Source of the DNA: Prochlorococcus sp. AG-355-P18
Lineage (GTDB): Bacteria > Cyanobacteriota > Cyanobacteriia > PCC-6307 > Cyanobiaceae
NCBI GenBank assembly: GCA_003280515.1
Contig: QCER01000005.1
Location: 1 to 64,000 of the forward strand
DNA length: 64,000 nt
Direction: 5' to 3'
This document shows, piece after piece, positions 50,133 through 55,391 of this stretch. How positions within the stretch are numbered: position 1 is the stretch's first letter; each line of letters opens with the position of its first letter. Position numbers and translations under genes: made by a program. The notes under the pieces were generated by a model. It did not search any database and was not told where the DNA came from. It was given only the letters and a program-made list of their open reading frames with translations.

Positions 50133-50293
50133 ACAAGGAACTCTTCTCTAATCTTTTGCTTTACCCATCCCGACCTACTGATGTACAAGTTCTTTTGTAA
50201 GTTGTGATCTAGCAAGTTGAGTAGATCTTCTTCATTAGCACCAAATGTGATTGGTACTTGTTTTGGTCTTGGTTTTTCGATTGTTTTTGGCAT
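50129..50293 (-). CDS. small ORF A, 54 residues, ribbon-helix-helix-like
   Basis: ATG at 50293, TGA stop overlapping the start of ORF B. The basic N-terminus (MPKTIEKPRPKQ) is followed by the strand VPITFGANEEDLLNLLD and helices with ISRSGWVKQKIREEF, closely resembling small CopG-like proteins carried by plasmids and islands (strand, helix, SxSxW-type turn, helix). It begins 61 bp after the HUH endonuclease stop, in the same orientation. A role in copy control or in excision directionality is possible. Confidence 0.62.
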   Translation of the reverse strand: MPKTIEKPRPKQVPITFGANEEDLLNLLDHNLQKNLYISRSGWVKQKIREEFLV

Positions 50294-50353
50294 TTGATTC
50301 TAAGGAGATAGATCGATTGAGGTGTCTGTATATATGCTTCTCGTAGTCACATA

Positions 50354-51154
50354 CTATGTATATGTTTTTAGTGGTAGTTTTGGTTGATCTATAGGACAGA
50401 TTGGAACATCACTATGTTCAAAATCAATATGTTCCCACTTATCAAACTCAACTGAACTCAAGGACTTGTTTGTGTAGGAAATACGTTTCTTGATGCTTTT
50501 GGGATCAATAATATCTACACCTTGTTTGCTTTTTGGGATCTTGGTTACTCGTTCCTTTAGATGATTAGTAAGTGATTCTCTCATTAGTTCATCTTCTGAA
50601 CACGTCCCTTCCCATATCTTGTTCATAGTACGTTTGCTCATTGTGATGTTTCTGTTTCTTGTCGATCTCCACCAATGAAAATCAGGTCTTTCAAGAAGGA
50701 TATGTATATGAAGGTCACCTGATTGAACTAACTCTAGATTCTGGTTTTTACCTTGTCTGAAGAACATCCCTTCACGTTCATTGAAGAACCATATTCTGAT
50801 GGGGTTAGTTGGTCTAGTGGTGTTGTAAAAGAAATGAAGTATAACGTTCTTGATGTGACTGTTATCTGCGTACTGCTTGATGATGTCTTTGTTCGGTTTA
50901 TAGAAGGAGATTGTAAGGAAATCTCTGAACTGTAAGTTCTCTCGAACAATCATATTGGACAACCAATATTCCGTACTCCACCTCTTATTAGTAAGTTGAT
51001 CGCCTTTTGCGGGAACTTTGCGGACATAATCCGTTAGTTCGATTTTTGGACACACCATTTCCGTGAGTATGGTTGATTGCTCCTTGAATCTTGGATCTTT
51101 CAAAGATTCATCAACCCACCTTTTGACAGGTGCTTTCTTGACACTAGATGTCAT
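50354..51154 (-). CDS. single-tyrosine HUH endonuclease, putative rolling-circle replication initiator
   Basis: A 266-residue protein with the three motifs of HUH Rep proteins in order and spacing: motif I FLTISF (79-84), motif II HIHILLE with the metal-binding His149 and His151, and motif III YTNK (Tyr227, Lys230; Y-x-x-K). Such enzymes nick one strand and stay linked through the tyrosine, starting rolling-circle replication or single-strand transfer. No helicase domain follows, so host or helper helicase would be needed. The ATG at 51154 has no clear ribosome binding site. Relaxase or transposase activity are alternatives; absence of transfer genes and presence of a separate integrase favour replication. 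Confidence 0.75.
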   Translation of the reverse strand: MTSSVKKAPVKRWVDESLKDPRFKEQSTILTEMVCPKIELTDYVRKVPAKGDQLTNKRWSTEYWLSNMIVRENLQFRDFLTISFYKPNKDIIKQYADNSHIKNVILHFFYNTTRPTNPIRIWFFNEREGMFFRQGKNQNLELVQSGDLHIHILLERPDFHWWRSTRNRNITMSKRTMNKIWEGTCSEDELMRESLTNHLKERVTKIPKSKQGVDIIDPKSIKKRISYTNKSLSSVEFDKWEHIDFEHSDVPICPIDQPKLPLKTYT

Positions 51155-51215
51155 AAGTTTTATTCGTAGTAGTTGAACTTTTGCGAAACATTCTTATTTC
51201 GTCTGGTTTATATAG

Positions 51216-51237
51216 GTAGTTCGTATGAGAAAACTAC
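51216..51237. repeat. inverted repeat upstream of the HUH gene
   Basis: GTAGTT and AACTAC are separated by 10 bases, 62 bp before the HUH gene start. A second imperfect inverted repeat, TGTAC with GTACA eight bases later, lies at 51293-51310. Hairpins in this position can be replication nick sites or operators; both stems are short. The rest of the 219-bp gap (51155-51373) shows a TATATA on the minus strand near 51210 that could be the promoter, and a partial copy of the element motif (AGAGAAAT, minus strand, 51260-51267). Confidence 0.35.
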
Positions 51238-51373
51238 GATTGTGTTACGGATCAGTAATATTTCTCTCCATACATCGACATCTAAGAGCGACTGTACATA
51301 CAGAAGTACAACACGCACCTACGTTTATAAGCATCTTTTTTATATTTCCGTTTTTTGGTCTTTCTTCTGTGTT

Positions 51374-52324
51374 TTAGAAGAAACCACTATCTTTCAAGAT
51401 CAAGTTGTTCCATATTGCTAGTTCCTTCCTCTCGCTCATTACTGTTTCTAATCTCCTTCGATAGTTGTATCTTTGTGCTGCGTCTTCAGTTGTTTCGGCA
51501 AGCATTTGTAGTTTGGCGATGTATGATTCCCCGTGCTTTTGCCAAAACGTTTCTTTTCCACCAGATGCTTTGATGATGAAACCAGTAAATGATCTTATTG
51601 GTGCTTCGTGAAGTTCTTGTACTGTTCTTATGTTGAACTGTTTCTTGATTGGGTCGGATGCTTTATCAAACCATTTTTGATTGAGTTGTTTTCTTAGGAT
51701 TGCTTTCCAGAAAAGACCTTTCTCGTTTCTTTCTTGCTTTCTCAAGGTTGCTGTACCAGAAGGATTAGCAACTTGTAGTTGTGCTCCATACTCAGTACAT
51801 ACTTTTCTTAGTTCATTCTTCAGAATGTTCATTACCTCTTCACTCATATGAACATCATCGGGTCGAACAATATTGAACAAGTTCTCTTGCTTGTAACCCC
51901 ATTTACCTTTTTCTCCATCTAATGCTGCTTTGGTTGGGAATCGAACTTGTCTTACATATGCCTTTGCTTCTCGTACTGAAACTGATGACGTTATGACCTT
52001 ACTCTTTACTGCTGTAACTAACTCTTCTGGATCTAGGGCACAAAGTATATGGATGGTCGAATAAGACGCTGGTAGGCGATCTACGAGGTCTCTACGCTTA
52101 TCTTCTGGTATATCTAATAGTTTCTCTCCAATAACCTTCAGTTTTGAAAATATCTTAGGCGAAATGTTGATATCATTTTTGTAGAGACCATATATCGATG
52201 AATCAAGTGATCGAAATGTCTCAGCAATCGATATCGATAGGTTACATATCTGTTTAGATGTTCCTGTGTATGGATTATTCTTTGCCACTTTCAAGGCATT
52301 ACCAAGTGTTTGCTTAGGAGTCAC
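51374..52324 (-). CDS. putative ParB/KorB-like DNA-binding protein
   Basis: A 316-residue soluble protein. The stretch LPASYSTIHILCALDPEELVTAVKSKVITSSVSVREAKAYV (about residues 83-124) has the layout of the helix-turn-helix region of ParB/KorB-like and related phage proteins: a Leu-Pro-x-Ser-x-x-x-Leu-type entry, then the helix pair and a terminal VREAKAYV. The C-terminal part is basic and helical with many Arg/Lys. It lies upstream of the HUH gene in the same direction and could assist origin binding, partition or regulation. Family membership is tentative. A copy of the element motif lies in its promoter. Confidence 0.55.
   Translation of the reverse strand: MTPKQTLGNALKVAKNNPYTGTSKQICNLSISIAETFRSLDSSIYGLYKNDINISPKIFSKLKVIGEKLLDIPEDKRRDLVDRLPASYSTIHILCALDPEELVTAVKSKVITSSVSVREAKAYVRQVRFPTKAALDGEKGKWGYKQENLFNIVRPDDVHMSEEVMNILKNELRKVCTEYGAQLQVANPSGTATLRKQERNEKGLFWKAILRKQLNQKWFDKASDPIKKQFNIRTVQELHEAPIRSFTGFIIKASGGKETFWQKHGESYIAKLQMLAETTEDAAQRYNYRRRLETVMSERKELAIWNNLILKDSGFF
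52181..52195 (+). repeat. 15-bp perfect repeat shared with 54286-54300
   Basis: GTAGAGACCATATAT occurs here, inside the ParB/KorB-like coding sequence, and again at 54286-54300 where it overlaps the palindromic operator of the serine recombinase. Such a length is unlikely to recur by chance within 6.5 kb. Confidence 0.7.
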
Positions 52325-52346
52325 ATCTTTTACTGGGTTTGTTTGA

Positions 52347-52373
52347 ACTATATCCTACTTGTAGAGAAATCGT
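52347..52373 (-). promoter_or_regulatory. candidate promoter and operator of the ParB/KorB-like gene
   Basis: On the minus strand TATAGT (52352-52347) is a plausible -10, 22 bp before the start codon. The motif TGTAGAGAAATCGT (read on the plus strand, 52360-52373) lies where the -10/-35 spacer and -35 would be. A bound protein would block the promoter. Confidence 0.55.
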
Positions 52374-52417
52374 CGAGAAAAAGACCATCAAGAAACATAC
52401 ACTCTACTACAACCAAA

Positions 52418-52439
52418 TGTAGAGAAATCGTAGGATAAT
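52418..52439 (+). promoter_or_regulatory. candidate promoter and operator of the acidic-protein gene
   Basis: TGTAGAGAAATCGT (52418-52431) is an exact second copy, 58 bp from the first and in the same orientation. It is followed by GATAATAAG, with GATAAT (52434-52439) as -10. The motif fills the spacer. An inverted partial copy (TTCTCTACA, 52491-52499) is just inside the gene. Confidence 0.58.
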
Positions 52440-52464
52440 AAGATTGTACAACAAACATACCGTT

Positions 52465-53004
52465 ATGACACAAACAACAACACAAACTACTTCTCTACAG
52501 TTAGATAAGCACTATCTTGTCAAACTTGCTGATGAAGGATTCGACTATAAGAACTTTGTTCGCTTCAGGAATGAAGACAAGATCCGTGAAACTCTTGATG
52601 CTTCAGGTGCTTCTTATAATCCTTTTCAAGATGCTTTCTTTGAAAAGTTCTTTGATGAGTTAGGCGAATCGCTTCAGTACGTTGATTTCCGAGCAATAGC
52701 AGAAAAGGTTATTACTGATCTGTGTGAAAACCATATTGCTTATAAAGATACTGAGTTAGTAGATAATGAGGAATCTTATGAGAAATACTTTGAAGATGAA
52801 GAGGAAATACAACCTGTAGATCCTATTGAACTAGCGATAAAGAATCCATTGTTTGAGCGTTGGTGGGGTGGTTGGTCTCCCTCTGATCATTATCAAATCG
52901 CTAATACGACTGATTTTTTATGTGCTCTTGCTACCGATGGTATTGATAGTGCTATCAATAAGCAGATCGCTGAAGAGAAAGCATTTCGTGAAGAGCAAGA
53001 GTAA
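52465..53004 (+). CDS. acidic element protein of unknown function
   Basis: A 179-residue protein from the ATG at 52465; an upstream TTG at 52444 would add seven residues. It is acidic (ESYEKYFEDEEEIQPVDPIE) with no membrane segment, cysteine motif or nuclease motif that I recognise. The region NPLFERWWGGWSPSDHYQ is tryptophan-rich and may be a binding surface. Its TAA shares a base with the ATG of the next ORF. Transcribed divergently from the ParB/KorB-like gene under its own motif-bearing promoter. An anti-restriction, DNA-mimic or regulatory role would fit an acidic mobile-element protein but nothing proves it. Confidence 0.7.
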   Translation: MTQTTTQTTSLQLDKHYLVKLADEGFDYKNFVRFRNEDKIRETLDASGASYNPFQDAFFEKFFDELGESLQYVDFRAIAEKVITDLCENHIAYKDTELVDNEESYEKYFEDEEEIQPVDPIELAIKNPLFERWWGGWSPSDHYQIANTTDFLCALATDGIDSAINKQIAEEKAFREEQE

Positions 53005-53177
53005 TGAGTTCTAAGTACAAAGAGTTCGTGCTCGGACAAATAGCATCTGAACTCAATCTTCTGATGGCATTCTCTAGTTCCTATCAATCCGATAAGGATC
53101 AGGAATGGGTTGATGCTATGTGTGAAAGTATTGAAAAACTGAGTGAATATGAGGAGTTCTGGAAACCTTATTACTGA
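53004..53177 (+). CDS. small ORF, 57 residues, coupled to the acidic-protein gene
   Basis: ATG at 53004 overlaps the preceding TAA by one base (TAATG), indicating translational coupling. The translation starts MSSKYKEFVLGQIASELNLL and ends EEFWKPYY; it is helical and acidic, without a recognised domain. A strong hairpin terminator follows 10 bp after the stop, as expected at the end of a real transcription unit. Confidence 0.65.
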   Translation: MSSKYKEFVLGQIASELNLLMAFSSSYQSDKDQEWVDAMCESIEKLSEYEEFWKPYY

Positions 53178-53186
53178 TCTAAATGT

Positions 53187-53210
53187 GGGGAAACTATTAT
53201 TGGTTTCCCC
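53187..53210. terminator. bidirectional-type terminator hairpin
   Basis: GGGGAAAC and GTTTCCCC form a perfect 8-bp stem around TATTATTG, followed on the plus strand by TGTCTTTCTTT. It ends the acidic-protein unit. The convergent minus-strand unit has its stop codon inside the loop (53197-53199), so the same hairpin may serve both directions. Confidence 0.8.
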
Positions 53211-53388
53211 TGTCTTTCTTTAGTCGTTCTAAGTACTCTTTTGACACTATGTGACCAGTCCAATCGCTTGGATAATACTTCTTCATTAGATGTGGAACTA
53301 TCATCGTCGTTGGATAACCAGATACGAAATGGAAATAAACTTCCTTCTTCTCTGGATCTTCAAAATGGGGATACTTTATACCTCTCAT
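53197..53388 (-). CDS. small ORF, 63 residues, last gene of the serine recombinase unit
   Basis: ATG at 53388, 2 bp after the stop of the preceding 57-residue ORF in the same direction. The translation, beginning MRGIKYPHFEDPEKKEVYFHF and containing PTTMIVPHLMKKYYPSDWTGHIV, is rich in aromatic residues and histidines and looks like a folded small domain. No family recognised. Its stop codon lies in the loop of the shared terminator. Confidence 0.6.
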   Translation of the reverse strand: MRGIKYPHFEDPEKKEVYFHFVSGYPTTMIVPHLMKKYYPSDWTGHIVSKEYLERLKKDRGNQ

Positions 53389-53390
53389 TG

Positions 53391-53564
53391 TTATGGATAA
53401 AGAAGATCAACAAGAGAACCATTACTATCTACGATCCTATATCTCTTGTTATATCTTGTTGCTCTATCTTGAGCAGTTTTTCTTGCTGATGGAACGTGGT
53501 ACATCGAAGTGTAGTGTTGCCATCTACCAAACTGATCTAACCATTGAACCTTGTGAAGTTCCAT
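53391..53564 (-). CDS. small ORF, 57 residues, resembling small cyanophage proteins
   Basis: ATG at 53564 overlaps the TAA of the serine recombinase by one base (TAATG), so it is probably translationally coupled. The translation starts MELHKVQWLDQFGRWQHYTS and contains PSARKTAQDRATRYNKRYRIVDSNGSLVD-like sequence in its second half. The arrangement GRW..Y, PSA..A..RA, RYRIVD.NG.LVDL resembles small proteins I recall from marine cyanophages and cyanobacteria, without known function. The similarity is from memory and would need a search. Confidence 0.62.
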   Translation of the reverse strand: MELHKVQWLDQFGRWQHYTSMYHVPSARKTAQDRATRYNKRYRIVDSNGSLVDLLYP

Positions 53565-54241
53565 TATCCGACCTCCAGAAGTGAAAGTGTTCGTGAAACT
53601 TTAGAAGGATGAAATGATCTTCCTCTGGATGTTGTAATACCACTATTGTTCAAGACATCGCAGATAACTCTTAGAGATTTCCCTTGTTGCTTTAGTGGAA
53701 CTATGAGACCTTCTAATCTTTTTGCTTCCTTTAGTGCTTTTTCTCTTCTTGCTTTAGCAAGTGCTTCGATATGGTGTATTGGTGCTCCTAGTTTCTTGTC
53801 AGGATTTCTTTCTTTCCAACTTTGAAGTGCTGCTTTAGTACGAGATCCTATGAAATCTTTCTCTTGCTCATTTAGTGCCGAGTAAATGTGAAGTTGAAAC
53901 TTATCAGCAAATGGCATCTGGGCAACTTTGAAGTTTAGATCCTTGTCTTCTAAAAGTGATGCTATGAAAGATACTCGTCTAGACAACCTACAGATCTTTT
54001 GAACCAATAATATTGCTGATTCTTTCTTTGCTAATGCGATTGCTTTCTTCAACTCAGGTCTATTGTTATCTCCACCTGATTGAACATCGGTAAATGAACC
54101 TAAGATCTCATATGGTTGTTCAGAGTAGTTGTCTAAGTAAAGATCAATATCTCTTTTTTGTGCTTCTAAACCAAGACCAGATTGTGATTGTTTCTGGGTA
54201 CTGATTCTGTAGTACAAAACATACCTTTTTGACTGTTCCAT
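53564..54241 (-). CDS. small serine recombinase (resolvase/invertase family)
   Basis: A 225-residue recombinase. The catalytic domain starts YVLYYRISTQKQSQSGLGL, with the nucleophile Ser14 after Arg12; the block FTDVQSGGDNNRPEL and the arginine-rich ICRLSRR (Arg85 and Arg88; the common Asp before Arg85 is Cys84) follow. The C-terminal 50 residues (SLRVICDVLNNSGITTSRGRSFHPSKVSRTL) form a recombinase-type helix-turn-helix. Size is that of resolvases, not of large serine integrases. In this element it may resolve multimers or replication intermediates. It leads an operon with two small ORFs. Confidence 0.9.
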   Translation of the reverse strand: MEQSKRYVLYYRISTQKQSQSGLGLEAQKRDIDLYLDNYSEQPYEILGSFTDVQSGGDNNRPELKKAIALAKKESAILLVQKICRLSRRVSFIASLLEDKDLNFKVAQMPFADKFQLHIYSALNEQEKDFIGSRTKAALQSWKERNPDKKLGAPIHHIEALAKARREKALKEAKRLEGLIVPLKQQGKSLRVICDVLNNSGITTSRGRSFHPSKVSRTLSLLEVG

Positions 54242-54266
54242 TATGAATCGGACGATTGATATGCTT

Positions 54267-54292
54267 ATTATACGATATCTCTACAGTAGAGA
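54267..54292 (-). promoter_or_regulatory. serine recombinase promoter with palindromic operator
   Basis: TATAAT on the minus strand (54272-54267) is a consensus -10, 25 bp before the start codon, and is followed by AAG like the other element promoters. Directly upstream lies a perfect odd palindrome TCTCTAC-A-GTAGAGA (54278-54292), made of two inverted TGTAGAGA-type half-sites, filling the spacer. Its right part belongs to the 15-bp repeat also found at 52181. Confidence 0.62.
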
Positions 54293-54346
54293 CCATATAT
54301 GATATGCCAGAATCATAGTTGGACACTTGTTTTCTCTTTTTTGTGT

Positions 54347-54360
54347 ATGATTTCTCTACA
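54347..54360 (-). promoter_or_regulatory. fourth copy of the element motif
   Basis: Read on the minus strand this is TGTAGAGAAATCAT, 13 of 14 bases identical to the copies at 52360 and 52418. It lies about 105 bp upstream of the serine recombinase start and about 50 bp from the right arm repeats. Confidence 0.6.
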
Positions 54361-54407
54361 AATCAGTCGTAGAGCAAGATTTGAAGTGTAAGTTTTGGTT
54401 ATAGTTA

Positions 54408-54428
54408 CGTCACACATACATCACACAT
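54408..54428 (+). repeat. right arm-type repeats
   Basis: CGTCACACAT (54408-54417) is identical to the copy at 48096-48105, and ATCACACAT follows at 54420-54428. They lie about 80-100 bp inside the attR core, in the same orientation as the left arm repeats. Confidence 0.65.
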
Positions 54429-54505
54429 AGAATATCCGTGTTATCTTGTAAAAAAGAACCTTGTTATACCAAAGGATATGGTCGATTCAAAAATCCAATA
54501 TTGGT

Positions 54506-54527
54506 CTGGTACTACTGAGTGGGAGTA
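54506..54527 (+). other. attR: right attachment repeat with displaced guaA tail
   Basis: Begins CTGG and ends in the core TGAGTGGGAGTA (54516-54527), followed by A so that the frame reads GTTEWE then TAA. This is what remains of the 3' end of the original guaA after integration. Three of 22 positions differ from attL. Confidence 0.85.
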
Positions 54528-54597
54528 AGTTTTCAAATTTTTCAAAAATCTAAAGTTTTTTTTAAGCAAGAAATTTGTAAATGAGATTTTAAACGTA

Positions 54598-55311
54598 ATG
54601 CCCGATATTATTAAATTAAGTCGATCTACAGTTGAGAAATATATTAGTTGCCCAAGATGTTGTGTACTAGACAAAAAATATCAAATAAAACCGCCATCAT
54701 TACCATTTACCTTAAATATAGCTGTAGATAATTTATGTAAAAATGAATTTGATTATTATAGAAAAATTCAGGAGCCGCATCCTTTATTTATTGAATATGG
54801 AATTGATGCTGTGCCTTTCAAACACAAAGATTTAGAACGTTGGAGAAGTAATTTTAAAGGGATAAGATATAAGTCAATCGAACACAACTATGACTTTGGT
54901 GGAGCTGTAGATGATATTTGGCAGAAAAAAAATGGTCATCTTATTATCGTTGATGTAAAAGCAACATCTAGAAATAATTTTGATTGGCCTGAGACTTTTA
55001 ATAAATACGAATATGCAAAAGCTTATAAAAGACAGTTAGAAATGTATCAGTGGTTGTTTAAAAAAAACGGTTTTCAAGTCGCTAAAGAAGCTTATCTTTT
55101 ATATTTTAATGGCAAGAAAAATCAAGAGTTTTTTAATAACCAATTAAATTTTGATGTACATCTAATTAAATTAGATTGTTCTACTTCATGGGTAGAAAAT
55201 AAGATAATTGATACGGTAAATTTATTACGTTCGGATAATTTCCCCAAACCCTCATTAAATTGTGAATACTGTAATTATTTAAAGAAGCGTTGGCAGTTGT
55301 CGATAAATTAA
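54598..55311 (+). CDS. PD-(D/E)XK nuclease superfamily protein (Cas4/RecB-like fold)
   Basis: A 237-residue protein. The nuclease motif is seen as FGGAVDDIW followed by LIIVDVKATS (Asp, then D-x-K), and QLEMYQWLFKKNG resembles the QxxxY motif of RecB-type nucleases. Cysteines at both ends (CPRCCVLD and CEYCNYLKK) are placed as in Fe-S or zinc-stapled Cas4/AddB-like enzymes. No CRISPR or AddAB genes are nearby. It lies 70 bp outside attR, has host-like base composition and is probably a native chromosomal gene that used to follow guaA directly. Confidence 0.78.
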   Translation: MPDIIKLSRSTVEKYISCPRCCVLDKKYQIKPPSLPFTLNIAVDNLCKNEFDYYRKIQEPHPLFIEYGIDAVPFKHKDLERWRSNFKGIRYKSIEHNYDFGGAVDDIWQKKNGHLIIVDVKATSRNNFDWPETFNKYEYAKAYKRQLEMYQWLFKKNGFQVAKEAYLLYFNGKKNQEFFNNQLNFDVHLIKLDCSTSWVENKIIDTVNLLRSDNFPKPSLNCEYCNYLKKRWQLSIN

Positions 55312-55391
55312 TACTAATGGGATAACTTTTTATATTTCTGGAAAAATAGTGAATAAAAGATAATCTTTAAATAGATTATTAATTTAGACTT

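Larger units (their letters stand above)
47973..54527. mobile_element. integrative element in the guaA 3' end
   Basis: About 6.5 kb bounded by exact 12-bp direct repeats TGAGTGGGAGTA, the left one forming the end of guaA. Contents in order: arm-like TCACACA repeats, tyrosine integrase (+), three small ORFs and an HUH endonuclease (-), a ParB/KorB-like protein (-), an acidic protein and a 57-residue ORF (+), then two small ORFs and a serine recombinase (-), and arm-like repeats again. The region is visibly richer in G+C than the flanks. It has no phage structural, conjugation or recognisable cargo genes. Both ends look intact, so it may still excise. Known Prochlorococcus tycheposons target tRNA genes; this one uses guaA, a recognised island target in other bacteria. 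Confidence 0.88.
54242..54597. other. gene-poor right end of the element and host junction
   Basis: This 356-bp stretch has no credible gene. In order it holds the serine recombinase promoter, a 15-bp palindrome, a reverse copy of the element motif, two arm-like repeats, the attR core and, from 54528, host sequence that would originally have followed guaA. The host part has T-rich runs (TTTTCAAA, TTTTCAAA, then eight T) that may be the displaced guaA terminator. Confidence 0.7.

Noticed and set aside
50025..50207. A 60-residue plus-strand ORF in the region after the integrase
   Set aside because: It lies antisense to small ORFs A and B, which have coupled starts and a recognisable fold pattern.
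51293..51310. TGTAC with GTACA as a cyanobacterial LexA box
   Set aside because: The spacing is eight bases, not the four expected between the GTAC and GTWC halves.
53393..53584. A 63-residue plus-strand ORF opposite the serine recombinase unit
   Set aside because: The minus strand here encodes a protein-like 57-residue ORF coupled to the recombinase by TAATG; the plus-strand product has no protein-like pattern.
54598..55311. Cas4-like gene as part of a CRISPR system
   Set aside because: No repeats or other cas genes in the window; RecB-like nucleases of this fold are widespread outside CRISPR.
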